NCBI GenBank assembly: GCA_046350295.1
Contig: JAXMAR010000049.1
Coordinates: 1-53,380, forward strand
DNA from: JAXMAR01 sp046350295
GTDB lineage: Bacteria > Planctomycetota > Planctomycetia > Gemmatales > Gemmataceae
Length of the DNA: 53,380 nt
Direction: 5' to 3'
Under the pieces are notes generated by a model. That model saw only the letters and a list, made by a program, of their open reading frames with translations. It was not told the DNA's origin and did no database searches. This document shows, one piece after another, positions 25,917 through 35,916 of this stretch; the first letter of the stretch is position 1, and every line of letters begins with the position of its first letter. The position numbers and the translations under genes were made by a program.

Positions 25917-28907
25917 ATGATGAGCATCTTCCTCAATCCGGGCTTTCTCGCGGTCGCCGCCGCGCTGGTGAGCGTGCCGATCATCATCCACCTCATCAAC
26001 CGCATGCGCTTCAAGCGCATCCGCTGGGCGGCGATGGAGTTCCTGCTCAAGGCCCAGAAACGCAAGCGCAAGCGGCTCATCATCGAGCAGCTCCTCCTCT
26101 TGTTCCTGCGCTGCCTCCTGGTCGCCCTGTTCGGCTTCCTCGTGTCCCGCTTCGTCAGCTCCGCCTTCGCCAACCTCGGCTCCAAGCCCCACCTGCACGT
26201 CGTCGTTCTCGACGACACGCTCAGCATGCGCGAGGAATGGGAGGACGAAGGCAAGCTCAAGGGCAAGCGCACCGCCTTCCAGAACGCCATCCAGGACCAG
26301 CTCATCAAGGAGATCGGCCAGGGGCTCAAGAGCGCCAACGCCACCGACGAGTTGGTCGTCGTCCCCGTGTCGCGCCTGGTGAATGAAACCGATTTCCAGC
26401 CGACCTACTTCAAGAGCTTCAACGACGAGGGCAAGTTCAAGGAGTTCGAGGAGGAAGTCAAGCGGCTCGAGCCGACCATGGTGCACGTGCCGATGGGCGC
26501 CACCGTCAAGAAGCTCGCCGCCCTGATCGAGGCTCGGCAGAACAACCGTATCACGCTCCATTTCATTTCCGACTGGCGCGACGACGATTGGAACCCCAAG
26601 AGCAAGACCGGCTACAAAGAGCTGGCCGCTCTCACCAACAAGCACCCCGACCTGTTCATCAACGTCATCGACGCGGTCCAGCCCAAGCGCGACCGCAACG
26701 AAGTCGGCGTCTCGCGCGACAACGTCGCCATCGTCGACCTCCGCTCCACGACCCGCGTCGTCTCCAAGAACATGCGCATGGAGTTCGTCATGAAGCTGGC
26801 GAACTTCAGCTCGCAGGAGAAATACGTCAACGTCCAGGTCTTCGACGAGCTGAGCGGCAAGGAGCGGCTCGACGTCAACTTCCGCGGCTCGATGCCCGTC
26901 AAGGTCCCGGCCAACACCCTCGACGTCCCGGTCGCCTTCGACCTGCCCCCCTTCGACGAGCGCAAGGACCTCCCCTACCGGGGCGGCCACGTCTTCATCT
27001 CGGCCCGCCTCATGAGCCCCGCCAACAAGTACAACCCGCTCGAGAACGACGGCCTGCCCACCGACAACCGCCGCTACGCCTCGGTCGAGGTCCGCGAGAA
27101 CGTGCCGGTCCTCCTGGTCGACGGCCGCGGCAAGGTCACCAAGGACGAGACCGGCCAGGATTGGTTCTATCTCAATAGCAGCTTCGAATCGGCCCCGAGC
27201 GCCAACTACAAGGTTGTCTTCGGCGAGGAGATCGGCCGCGGCGTACCGGAGCGGGCCCTGGAGCGGACCGACGAGCTGTCGCGCTTCTCGTCGGTTTATC
27301 TGCTCAATGTGGCGAGCCTGAAGCCGGAGCAGGTGGCGAGCCTGGAGTCCTACGTGGCGGCCGGGGGCGGCGTGGCCTTCTTCATGGGGCCGGACGTGTC
27401 CAAGGATCTTTACAACAAGGTCCTGTACAAGGAAGGCAAGGGCGTCTTCCCGGTCGAGCTGATCGATGTGATCACCGCCAAGCTGCCGACGGCCAAGGCG
27501 GACGAGGACCCCAAGGGGAAGAAGAAGGAAGAGGAATCGCAAGACCTCATCCTGCGCGAGCGGCAGTTCCCGGACCTGGACAAGTACCCGATCTTCGGCC
27601 GGCTGCTGCGCGACGGCATGAACCAGCGCAACTTCGAGAACGTGAACGTGTCCAAGTACTTCCGCGTCAAGCGCCCCGAGCCGATGGCGGCGCCGGAGGA
27701 GAAGGATGACAAGAAGAAGGAAGAGGAGCTGAAAACCTGGGACGTGACGGAGCTGGCGACGCTGCCGAGCGAGGAGACGATCAACTTCAAGGTGACGTCG
27801 ACGGTGAGCCGGGTCCTGTTCGGCACGACCGAGGCGGGGGCGACACTGGAGGATAGCAAGGCGCCGGTGCTGCGCGTGCTCAAGAACGCCAAGCTGGCGC
27901 GCTGGAAGAAGGGGATCGAGAACCACCGGGACGGCGTCCGTCGCGTCATGGAGTCGAACCTGGGCAAGAAGGTGTACCACCTGGCCCGGCCGCTCAACTA
28001 CATGCTCACCGACCCGGGCGCCAAGAAGAAGGAGATCGAGAAGAAGGACGGCAAGGAGGTGGAGCGCGAGGTCGAGGACCCGGAGGCGCCGGACATGACC
28101 GAGTTGTGGTCCAGCTCCGACCCGGACGTCAAGGCGCTCAGGCAGCAGATCCTCAACCTCTACGACGAGTTCGCCTATGGCGACCCCTTCATCATCGCCT
28201 CGCGCTATGGCCGGGGCCGCGTCGTGGTGGTGCTTTCCAGCTCCGGGCCGCGCTGGTCCGGCTGGTCGGTCGCCGGCTCGCCCGACAATCCGACCGCGTT
28301 TCCCGTGGTCCTGGAGGAGCTGCAAAAGTACCTGGCCAGCCAGGGTTCGGAGGCGACCTACACGGTCGGCACGGACTTGAAGCTGAGCGTCGATACCGAT
28401 GTCTTCAAGAAGCGCAGCCTGCCGCACCAGAAGGTGAAGCGCGTCTTCATGAAGCCGGTGGAGGACAAGCCCGCCGAGGTCGTGTTCAAGGACGACATCC
28501 TGGGCGTGGAAAAGGAGGGTTCGGTCTCCTTCAGCTTGCCGAGCGTGAAGGAGCCGGGCATCTCGGTCACGGAGCTGCTCGATGCGCGGGAGAAGGAGGC
28601 GATCGCCAGCGTCGTGCATGTTTTCAACGTGGACGCCCTGAGCGAGGGGGCGCTCGACCGCGTCTCCGGCTTCAAGCAGCTCAAGGACGAGGCCAGACCG
28701 GGGTCCGTCAACGTGATCGGCGCCGGCGGGCCGCCGCCGATCAACCCGCAAACGGTCTTAACGGAGTCGGCCGTCTTCTTCCTCATCCTGATCCTGCTGC
28801 TGGTGGCGGAACAGGCGCTCGCCGTGCACCTGAGCTTCCACACGGCCGGGGAGGGAGGCAGGTTGAGCCTGCCGGGTCAGGCGCTGACGGGGTCGCGGGC
28901 GGCGTGA
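25917..28907 (+). CDS. BatA-type membrane protein with degenerate vWA domain
   Basis: From the ATG at 25917 (another at 25920) the product is 996 residues. The N-terminal segment FLNPGFLAVAAALVSVPIII, then HLINRMRFKRIRWAAMEFLL, is the aerotolerance-regulator BatA N-terminal domain, with two membrane helices and the RIRW-ME-L motif. A vWA-like domain follows with LDDTLSM at about 93-99 in place of the usual DxSxS. Later come a glutamine-amidotransferase-like fold (VPVLLVDGRGK, then VAAGGGVAFFMGPDV) and a C-terminal membrane helix (SAVFFLILILLLVAEQALAV). BatA proteins work with MoxR in envelope stress tolerance. The start lies just after the AT-rich element and shows no clear Shine-Dalgarno. 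Confidence 0.9.
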   Translation: MMSIFLNPGFLAVAAALVSVPIIIHLINRMRFKRIRWAAMEFLLKAQKRKRKRLIIEQLLLLFLRCLLVALFGFLVSRFVSSAFANLGSKPHLHVVVLDDTLSMREEWEDEGKLKGKRTAFQNAIQDQLIKEIGQGLKSANATDELVVVPVSRLVNETDFQPTYFKSFNDEGKFKEFEEEVKRLEPTMVHVPMGATVKKLAALIEARQNNRITLHFISDWRDDDWNPKSKTGYKELAALTNKHPDLFINVIDAVQPKRDRNEVGVSRDNVAIVDLRSTTRVVSKNMRMEFVMKLANFSSQEKYVNVQVFDELSGKERLDVNFRGSMPVKVPANTLDVPVAFDLPPFDERKDLPYRGGHVFISARLMSPANKYNPLENDGLPTDNRRYASVEVRENVPVLLVDGRGKVTKDETGQDWFYLNSSFESAPSANYKVVFGEEIGRGVPERALERTDELSRFSSVYLLNVASLKPEQVASLESYVAAGGGVAFFMGPDVSKDLYNKVLYKEGKGVFPVELIDVITAKLPTAKADEDPKGKKKEEESQDLILRERQFPDLDKYPIFGRLLRDGMNQRNFENVNVSKYFRVKRPEPMAAPEEKDDKKKEEELKTWDVTELATLPSEETINFKVTSTVSRVLFGTTEAGATLEDSKAPVLRVLKNAKLARWKKGIENHRDGVRRVMESNLGKKVYHLARPLNYMLTDPGAKKKEIEKKDGKEVEREVEDPEAPDMTELWSSSDPDVKALRQQILNLYDEFAYGDPFIIASRYGRGRVVVVLSSSGPRWSGWSVAGSPDNPTAFPVVLEELQKYLASQGSEATYTVGTDLKLSVDTDVFKKRSLPHQKVKRVFMKPVEDKPAEVVFKDDILGVEKEGSVSFSLPSVKEPGISVTELLDAREKEAIASVVHVFNVDALSEGALDRVSGFKQLKDEARPGSVNVIGAGGPPPINPQTVLTESAVFFLILILLLVAEQALAVHLSFHTAGEGGRLSLPGQALTGSRAA

Positions 28908-29001
28908 CGTGTCGTTGTCAAAGGGGCGGGCGCCGTGTTGTGCGATGCGCTCGGGAATTGGGGCGTAGGTTCGAACGAAGCATTGATCAGGGTTTACGAT
29001 C

Positions 29002-32000
29002 ATGGACAAGGTGGAAATCGCGAAAGCCCCGGAGCTCCTGTGGCGCCGCTCGTTTGAGCCGATGGCGGACTGGGTCATCTTTGTCCCGCTCCTGTTCGCG
29101 CTCGGCGTCGTCGCCCTGCTCTTCCTCTATCGCAAGGAAAACCGCGGGCTCTTCCTGATGATCGCGGGGGGCGCGCTCGCGGTCTTCGCCGCCGTCTATC
29201 TGCCGCTCGCCTTCATGCTCAAGGAGCGGTTCACCTGGATCGTCGTCGTCGTGCCGACCGTCGCCATCGCCCTGGTCTATGTCGGCTTCATGTATGTCAA
29301 GGACGCGCGGAGCATCCATCCGGTGTGGGCCGGCTTCCTGGGGCTGTTGCGCTGCCTGGTCTACGGCATCCTGGCGGTGGTCTTCTTCCTGCCCGGCTGC
29401 CAGAGCTTCGAGACCGCCAAGACGCCGTCCAAGATTATCCTCGCTTTCGACGTGTCGCGCAGCATGGATTCGCAAGACCGCCAGCCCGATCCGGATTTGC
29501 GCGACAAGGGCGCCGTACCATCGCGCAAGCAGGAGGTGATCGCGCTCCTCAAGAAGCCCCTCGGCGTCAAGGGCCGGGAGAAGGCCAGCGCCCTGGAGCT
29601 GATCGCCGACAAGACACCGATGACGATCTACCGCTTCGGTGGCCGGGTCGACGAGAAAGCGGTCGTCCATTTCAAGAACGCCGCGGAGCTCGCCGCGTTC
29701 AACTGGGACGACTGGCTCAATCCCGACCCCGCGAAGGTGCCGGACGCCAAGGTTGAGTTCAAGGAGACGATGACCAAGGACGAGAAAGAGAACGCTCTCA
29801 AGAAGGCGCAGGAGGAAGTCGCTGTCCGCCGCGGCGAGCTGGATCAGGTGCTGAACGGCACCAACATTTACGGCGCCCTCGACCGCATCAGCAAGCTCGA
29901 GGCCGGCAACTACGTGCAGGCGTTCATCGTCTTCTCGGACGGGCACTCCAACTCCGGCAGCGAGGAGGCCCTGCGCGAGTTCTACGCCCGCGTCGAGAAG
30001 CCGAGCCCGCCGATCAACGTCTTCACCGTCGGCGTGGGCGAGGACCGCAAGAAGGTCAAGATCGAGATCCAGGACCTCCTGGTCCCGGCCGAGCTGCGCC
30101 CCGAGGACAAGTTCCCCATCCGCATCCTGGCCACCGGCGAGAACCTCCAGGACGTCGAGACCGGCGTCCGCGTCGAGCTGACGCGCATCAAGGACAAGGA
30201 CGGCCGGGCCGTCACGGACAAGATCTACACCCTCCCCGCCAAGACCGACAAGTTCAAGGGGGGCGGCGATTTCCCGCGCGTGCAGTTCGAATACGACGAG
30301 CTGGACCTGCGCAAGATGGCCGGGATCAAGGGGACCGATGAGACCGCCACCGAGCCGATCATGGGGACCTGGAAGATCACGGCGCGGATGCCGAAGCATC
30401 CCAAGGAGCACCTGAAGGAGAAGGAGCACGAGCAGACGGTCGAGTTCCAGGTCTACGGCAAGAAGCTGCGCGTGCTGGTGGCGTCGAGCGGACCCTTGCG
30501 CGATTACCAGTTCGTGCGGACCCTGTTCTACCGCGAGTCGCTGGAGAAACGGCTCGAGTTCTGCGTCTACCTGCAGAACGCGGCGGGGACCGATAACATC
30601 GATCAGGACGTCGACCCCGAGCGCTTCCTGTCCAAGTTCCCCGACCGCCTCGGCGCCCCGACCAAGGACGATCCCTTCGGCACCTTCAACGCCTTCGACG
30701 TCGTCCTCGCATTCGACCTCGACTGGCGCGCCCTGGCCCCGTCCCAGCTCAAGCTGCTCAAGCAGTGGGTCGGCAGCGAAGGGGGCGGCCTGGTCTTCGT
30801 CGCCGGGCCGATGAACACCTACCAGATGTCGCTCAAGGACGGCGACGACGCGCTGGGCATCCTCTCGCTCAAGACGCTCTGCCCCGTCGGCGTGCAGGAT
30901 AACCGGCTTCTGGGGGTCCTGGAGAAGGGGCTCGACATCAACCGGCCCCACATCATCCGCTTCACCGACGAGGCGAAGAAGGGCTCGGACTTCGAGTTCC
31001 TCCGCCTCGATGACGAGAAGCCGGGCACGACCGCGGGCTGGGACTTCTTCTTCTACGGGGACGACGGCAAGGACGCCCTCAAACGCGGCTTCCACTGGTA
31101 TTACCCGGTCGAGAGCCTCAAACCGGCGTCCAAGGTGCTCGCGACCTTCGACAGCCCCGCCGAGGCCAAGATCAAGAGCAACGAGCCGGGCGGCGACAAG
31201 ATGATCGACCAGCCCTACATCGTCACCATGAAGTACGGCAACGGCAAGACGGTGTGGATCGGCTCGGCCGAAACGTGGCGGATGCGGGCGGCGAAGGAAA
31301 TCTTCCAGGACCGTTTCTGGGTGAAGCTGAGCCGCTACACCTCCTCGGGCATCACCCAGAACAAGCGCTACGGCCGCATCCTGATGGCGACCAAGGCGAC
31401 GGCGGGGAAGGTCTATCTCGAGGCGGAGATCAAGGGGGAAGACATGCTCCCCTTGAAGAAGCCGGTCGCCAAGCTGGAGGTGCGGCGGATCGACCGCTTC
31501 GGCGGCGACGCCCGGCCGCTCGCCTTCGAGCTGAAGGCGAAGGACCTGAAGCGGACCGAGCTGGCGGGCTGGTACGACGGGACCGTCGAGCTGGCCGATG
31601 AAGGCGAATACCTGATCAAGATCCCGGTCACGGGCACGGACGCGATCACGCACATCGTCAAGGTGAAGCGGCCGAACATCGAGACGGACAACGTGCGGAC
31701 GAACTTCCCGGCGCTGTTCAAGATCGCCACGGAAGCGCACCACGTGCTCAACGGACTGGAAGGGGAGACGTATAGCCGGGTCAAAGCCCGCTTCAAGGGA
31801 GAAGGGGCGGGGACCAAGGGCTCGGCGTCCGAGCGTCTGTTCCTGCCGTTGAGCGGGGCGGATATCCTGCCCGAGTGCATCCGCGTCGTGCCGCCGCGCG
31901 AGACGACGGTCAAGGGCGCCATCCAGGACCTGTGGGACGGCGGCTGGAAGAGCGGGCTCGAAGTCGATTCCTTCTGGCTTGCCGTGTTTCTACCGTTGGG

Positions 32001-32226
32001 CGTCGGTCTGCTTGGCCTGGCGATCCTCTGCTTCACGGGCGCCTGGGTCGGCGGCCTGATCTTCGCGGGCGCCTTCGCCTTCGTGTCGCTCGTCGTGTGC
32101 TTCGTCTACCTGATCGCCGACATCGCCTGGCCGATGCTCGACGTGAATGTCTCGTTCGTCCTGATCACCGTCGTCGGCCTGCTCGCCATCGAGTGGCTGA
32201 CGCGCAAGCTGCTGCGGCTGGCATGA
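29002..32226 (+). CDS. Large vWA-domain membrane protein
   Basis: The 1074-residue protein starts with four membrane helices (about 24-42, 48-72, 79-98, 111-131). It then has a vWA domain with a complete MIDAS: DVSRS from Asp150, the GTNIYGAL threonine and the FSDGHSN aspartate. A long beta-rich region follows, with a glutamine-amidotransferase-like segment (KLRVLVASSGPLRDYQF, then WVGSEGGGLVFVAGPM). The C-terminus has several more helices (FWLAVFLPLGVGLLGLAILC, VSLVVCFVYLIADIAW). It is the metal-binding partner expected for the MoxR-BatA system, much larger than the BatB of other phyla. It starts 94 bases after the BatA-like gene on the same strand. Confidence 0.9.
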   Translation: MDKVEIAKAPELLWRRSFEPMADWVIFVPLLFALGVVALLFLYRKENRGLFLMIAGGALAVFAAVYLPLAFMLKERFTWIVVVVPTVAIALVYVGFMYVKDARSIHPVWAGFLGLLRCLVYGILAVVFFLPGCQSFETAKTPSKIILAFDVSRSMDSQDRQPDPDLRDKGAVPSRKQEVIALLKKPLGVKGREKASALELIADKTPMTIYRFGGRVDEKAVVHFKNAAELAAFNWDDWLNPDPAKVPDAKVEFKETMTKDEKENALKKAQEEVAVRRGELDQVLNGTNIYGALDRISKLEAGNYVQAFIVFSDGHSNSGSEEALREFYARVEKPSPPINVFTVGVGEDRKKVKIEIQDLLVPAELRPEDKFPIRILATGENLQDVETGVRVELTRIKDKDGRAVTDKIYTLPAKTDKFKGGGDFPRVQFEYDELDLRKMAGIKGTDETATEPIMGTWKITARMPKHPKEHLKEKEHEQTVEFQVYGKKLRVLVASSGPLRDYQFVRTLFYRESLEKRLEFCVYLQNAAGTDNIDQDVDPERFLSKFPDRLGAPTKDDPFGTFNAFDVVLAFDLDWRALAPSQLKLLKQWVGSEGGGLVFVAGPMNTYQMSLKDGDDALGILSLKTLCPVGVQDNRLLGVLEKGLDINRPHIIRFTDEAKKGSDFEFLRLDDEKPGTTAGWDFFFYGDDGKDALKRGFHWYYPVESLKPASKVLATFDSPAEAKIKSNEPGGDKMIDQPYIVTMKYGNGKTVWIGSAETWRMRAAKEIFQDRFWVKLSRYTSSGITQNKRYGRILMATKATAGKVYLEAEIKGEDMLPLKKPVAKLEVRRIDRFGGDARPLAFELKAKDLKRTELAGWYDGTVELADEGEYLIKIPVTGTDAITHIVKVKRPNIETDNVRTNFPALFKIATEAHHVLNGLEGETYSRVKARFKGEGAGTKGSASERLFLPLSGADILPECIRVVPPRETTVKGAIQDLWDGGWKSGLEVDSFWLAVFLPLGVGLLGLAILCFTGAWVGGLIFAGAFAFVSLVVCFVYLIADIAWPMLDVNVSFVLITVVGLLAIEWLTRKLLRLA

Positions 32227-32230
32227 GCGC

Positions 32231-32334
32231 AGGTCAGGCTCTCCAGCCTGACGGCGCGTAGGTCAGGCTTTCCAGCCTGACCTGAACGCGGGATGATCCT
32301 GATAGAAGACGTCAGGCTGGAAAGCCTGACCTAC
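32231..32334. repeat. Three copies of GTCAGGCTTTCCAGCCTGAC-type palindromic repeat
   Basis: Copy 1 is at 32231-32252 (CTCTCC variant). Copy 2 is at 32259-32284, and copy 3 at 32311-32334 is its exact reverse complement (GTAGGTCAGGCTTTCCAGCC and so on). Copies 2 and 3 can pair into a long hairpin of about 24 bp, and each copy is itself nearly palindromic. They fill the gap between the vWA gene and the next operon member. Confidence 0.8.
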
Positions 32335-32347
32335 CACTGAGCGGAAT

Positions 32348-33877
32348 ATGGCTACCGTCACCCGACCGACCTTCAATCCCGCCGAGATGCAACGGCGCGT
32401 GCGGCATCCACTGCAGTCCGTGCGCGGCACGATCCGCCGCTACGTCCTGCTCGAAGGGGCCCTCCTTGCCGTCCTCTATCTCTCCATCGGCTGCTGGCTT
32501 GGCCTGGCGCTCGACTTCGGCCTCTTCTATCTCCTCCGCTTCGACTGGCTTCTCGAGCTGCAAGAGGCCACCGGCAACTCGGCCGACGTCTGGCTGCGCG
32601 GGATCATCCTGACCCTGTTCCTGGCGGGGCTCGTCGTCCTCGTCACCTACAAGGTGTTCTTCCGCCTCTTCCGCGAGTTCCGCGACGAGGCCGTCGCCCT
32701 CGTCCTGGAACGACGCTTTCCGCGCCAGCTAGGGGACCGCCTCATTACCGCCGTCGAGCTGGCCGACCCCAAGAAGACCGAAAAGTACGGCTACTCGCCG
32801 GCCATGATCGAGAAGACGATCGAGGAAGCGGCCAACCGCGTCGAGTCGGTGCCGGTGAGCGGCGTCTTCAACTGGGGCCGGCTCTACAAGCTCGGCTTCT
32901 TCGCCGGCCTGACGACGATCGGCGTCTATCTCCTCGTCATGATCGCCGGCATGATCCTGATCGGGACCGACGCGATGGGGGAGGACGCGGCGGCGAAAAG
33001 CTCGAGCAGCCCGTTCTCGTTCTTCGGCCGCTTCAACCGGGCGGCGGGGACCTGGGTCAGCCGCGACCTGTTCCTGGGAGACAGCTACTGGCGCCGCAAC
33101 GCCTACCTGGACCTGATCCGCTTCCAGGACACGGCGAAGCACCCCGGCGAGATGCGCGTCGGCTCCAACGAGGAGCGGCCCAAGGTGAACGTCCGCGCCT
33201 TCCGCTGGGTGACCTACGACGAGCGGCCGGCACGCGAGTACCGCCGGGCCTATGACCCGGCCGTCAAGAGTGAGCGGAACATGCTGGTCCGCAATCACTA
33301 TGGCTGGCGGCCGCTCCGTTTCGCCGACGTGGAGAAACTCCTAGAAGGAGACCCCCTGGTCGCCGCGGCGAAAACGATCCCGGCCAAGTGGCAGGGCTGG
33401 ATGGTACAGCTGGACGATCTCGACTCGAGCGTGCCCAAGCACCTGGCGCCGCAGGCCTGGCAGGGCAAGACCTTCGGCGAGATCGACGCCGAGAACACGC
33501 CGAAATCGGAGACGGCGACGCGCCTGGAGGCCTTGCGGGATCCGCAGTACGGGGGCGCCGCCGACAAGCTCTTCGATTGGCGTGCCTGGACCATGGACCG
33601 CCTGGAGCTTGAGCTGCAGCAGCCGGAGGTGCTCGGCCCGCTCGGCACGGAGCACAAGGCCGGCTACGACGCGCTGCGCGGCATCCTCGCCAAGCTGGAA
33701 GAGATGGCCCTGGCCGACGACAACCGCGGCCGGGTGCGCATGCTCGAAGTGCCGGACACGGTGCGCTTCTACTACCGCGGCGACACGACGGCGAACTCCG
33801 ACAATAACGAGTTCAAGCAGCAGAAAGAGAAGGGCCTCTGGCAGCGGAAGTACGCGCTTGGAGCTGGGGGAAGCTGA
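32348..33877 (+). CDS. Large envelope protein with membrane-anchored N-terminus, first part
   Basis: The 509-residue frame opens with three membrane helices (VLLEGALLAVLYLSIGCWLG at about 34-53, GIILTLFLAGLVVLVTYKVF, LYKLGFFAGLTTIGVYLLVM with a following Gly/Met-rich segment). A large extracytoplasmic part rich in charged residues follows. The helical start and layout resemble DUF4175-like planctomycete proteins, which I suggest only tentatively. The frame ends at 33877, but the protein continues: two one-base insertions near 33858 (TT) and 33870 (GGGGG) move reading into the frame KLTESVRFHVKGADAF, then further shifts near 34015 and 34036 lead into 34051-35730. Without the indels it would be about 1125 residues. 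Confidence 0.8.
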   Translation: MATVTRPTFNPAEMQRRVRHPLQSVRGTIRRYVLLEGALLAVLYLSIGCWLGLALDFGLFYLLRFDWLLELQEATGNSADVWLRGIILTLFLAGLVVLVTYKVFFRLFREFRDEAVALVLERRFPRQLGDRLITAVELADPKKTEKYGYSPAMIEKTIEEAANRVESVPVSGVFNWGRLYKLGFFAGLTTIGVYLLVMIAGMILIGTDAMGEDAAAKSSSSPFSFFGRFNRAAGTWVSRDLFLGDSYWRRNAYLDLIRFQDTAKHPGEMRVGSNEERPKVNVRAFRWVTYDERPAREYRRAYDPAVKSERNMLVRNHYGWRPLRFADVEKLLEGDPLVAAAKTIPAKWQGWMVQLDDLDSSVPKHLAPQAWQGKTFGEIDAENTPKSETATRLEALRDPQYGGAADKLFDWRAWTMDRLELELQQPEVLGPLGTEHKAGYDALRGILAKLEEMALADDNRGRVRMLEVPDTVRFYYRGDTTANSDNNEFKQQKEKGLWQRKYALGAGGS

Positions 33878-34050
33878 CCGAGTCGGTCCGCTTTCACGTC
33901 AAGGGGGCCGACGCCTTCACCCCCACGCGCTACATCACGCTGGTTCCGCCGACCGGCATCAAGAAGGTCACGCTTCAGCTCAAGGAGCCGGCCTATATCT
34001 ATCGCCGCATCAAGGGGACCTGAGCGAGCTGAAGGGGCCTGAAACAGACG

Positions 34051-35730
34051 TTGCCCGAGCAACAGGCGTCGGTCGCGTCCGAGACGACCAACATCACGCT
34101 CAAGTACGGCTCGGACCTGCACTTCATCGCCGAAGCCGACCGGCCCCTCAAGGGCAAGATCCTCGTGACGGCTCCGGAGAAGAAGGAGGAGAAGGACGGC
34201 CTGTTGCCGGCGGCGGCGCCGGTGCTGGAGGAGAACAAGCTCCGCTTCCATCTCGATTTCAAGAACGTGCGCGAGCCGTACGAGTTCCTGCTCGAGTTCA
34301 ACGACGAGGACAACGTCAAGGGGCGGCGTCGGGTCATCATCAAGCCCAAGGAGGACACGCCGCCGGACATCGTCGACATCGCCCTCAAGATCGCCCTGCG
34401 CAAGCCGCTCATGAAGAAGGAAGACAAGGAAGGCGGCTCGCGCCTCATCGAGTTCAGCCGGGCCGACATCCCGTCGGACGCGGTCCTGATCACGCCGGAC
34501 GCCGAGCTGCCGTTCCGCGGCATCTTCAAGGATGACTACGGCCTCACCAAGGCCTACTGGCGCTTCGAATACGAGCCGAAGCACTTCGAGCTTCAGGGGG
34601 ACGTGGAGGAGGCGCCCAAGACCTCGGTCTTCCTGGCCGGGCCGCCGGCGCTCCGGCGCCTGAGCCTTCTGGGCACGGCCTTCCAGTACGCCCCCGGCCA
34701 CGCCGCCCTGTTCACGCAGCCGGAGTACCTGGCGCTCACCAGCCAGTTCATCGATCTCGACCTCAAGATGGGACCGGAGGACGGGATGGAGAAGCTGCGT
34801 TCCTTTGAGAAGCGGCTGGCCGAGCTGAGCCTGCGCGATCCCGTGAAGGCCGATCTGGCGACGCTCCTGACGAAAGATCCCGGAACGCCGGCGATGCTGC
34901 GCGACCATCAGCTCACCGAGGCGGACCATTTCTTCGTGAGCCGCGAGATCCAGAAGATCAAGTCGAAGGACTCGGCCAAGGAAGGGCAGATGCACTTTCT
35001 GATCAAGATCAACCTCGAGGTCGTCGACTCGAACGTCGAGACCGGCCCGGGCGTGACGCGCAGCAAGGCGACCTTCTCGTTCCTCGTGGTCTCCGAGAAC
35101 GAGCTCCTGGCGCAGATCGCGCTGGAGGAGGAGACGCTGCGCGATTCCCTCGAGGGGGCGGAGAAGAACGTCAAGGACGCGCAGCTCATCCTGCAGCAGC
35201 TCAAGGAGCAGTTCGACGTCAAGACGCCGGACTTCAGCTTCGATACGACGCTGCTTCTGGCCGATAGCGCGAGCAACCTCCTGAGCAAAGCCGACAGTGC
35301 GATCCGCCAAGCGGCGAGCAGTTACGACCGCATCGCCGAGGAGCTGCATTTCAATCGCATCAAGGAAGACCGGCAGACGCAGCTGATCGTCAACATCCTG
35401 GAGCCCTTGAAGAGCATCCACCTGCCCGGCGGGGAGAAAACGAAGATCGACGACGCGATGGGCGCCTTGATCGGTCAGCTGGAGGCCGACCGGCGGGTGA
35501 AGGTCCTCGACCCGAAGAACGCGTCGTTCGCCAAGGAGGGGATCGAACGGCTCGATTCGCTGCTCGACAAGCTGAATCGTGTGCTCCAATACATGGAGAG
35601 AGACATCACGTGGGCGCGGAGTAGTGAACTTTTGCGCACTATCGCAAAGGCCCAGGACGACCGGGCAAGACAGGCCGGAGAGTGGTATTTCAAGGAACAG
35701 GAGAAGCTGCTCAAGAGCCTGCTGAAATGA
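34051..35730 (+). CDS. Large envelope protein, C-terminal part
   Basis: The 559-residue frame has no true start of its own (the TTG at 34051 follows in-frame codons LKQT of the interrupted gene). It continues the protein from 32348 with TTNITLKYGSDLHFIAEADR, an immunoglobulin-like beta region (FRGIFKDDYGLTKAYWRFEY, typical of DUF4175-like proteins). A long helical, coiled-coil-rich C-terminus follows (EEETLRDSLEGAEKNVKDAQ, SIRQAASSYDRIAEEL, LDSLLDKLNRVLQYMERD). The stop is at 35728-35730. The coiled coil suggests assembly with the coiled-coil protein encoded next. Confidence 0.75.
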   Translation: MPEQQASVASETTNITLKYGSDLHFIAEADRPLKGKILVTAPEKKEEKDGLLPAAAPVLEENKLRFHLDFKNVREPYEFLLEFNDEDNVKGRRRVIIKPKEDTPPDIVDIALKIALRKPLMKKEDKEGGSRLIEFSRADIPSDAVLITPDAELPFRGIFKDDYGLTKAYWRFEYEPKHFELQGDVEEAPKTSVFLAGPPALRRLSLLGTAFQYAPGHAALFTQPEYLALTSQFIDLDLKMGPEDGMEKLRSFEKRLAELSLRDPVKADLATLLTKDPGTPAMLRDHQLTEADHFFVSREIQKIKSKDSAKEGQMHFLIKINLEVVDSNVETGPGVTRSKATFSFLVVSENELLAQIALEEETLRDSLEGAEKNVKDAQLILQQLKEQFDVKTPDFSFDTTLLLADSASNLLSKADSAIRQAASSYDRIAEELHFNRIKEDRQTQLIVNILEPLKSIHLPGGEKTKIDDAMGALIGQLEADRRVKVLDPKNASFAKEGIERLDSLLDKLNRVLQYMERDITWARSSELLRTIAKAQDDRARQAGEWYFKEQEKLLKSLLK

Positions 35731-35916
35731 CGGACCCGGAAGGAAAATGCCCAATCGACAGTTTTTTTGTTGGGTTGGGATAAGAGTGTCGTCATACTTA
35801 GAGACGCCGGTATCAGAGCTTGGGCTGAAGAGGGCGGCCTTGGAAGCTGCCGGCGGGTTGCCACCTTACTCAAGCAATGGGGAGCCATGCTCCCCGGTCC
35901 TGGGAGGACTTGGTCC

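Noticed and set aside
25902..28751. 949-residue minus-strand open frame opposite the BatA-like gene
   Set aside because: Antisense shadow of a clear BatA gene; low-complexity Arg/Leu/Val/Asp composition and no domain.
28987..31743. 918-residue minus-strand open frame opposite the vWA gene
   Set aside because: Shadow of the vWA gene, whose MIDAS motif and membrane helices are unambiguous on the plus strand.
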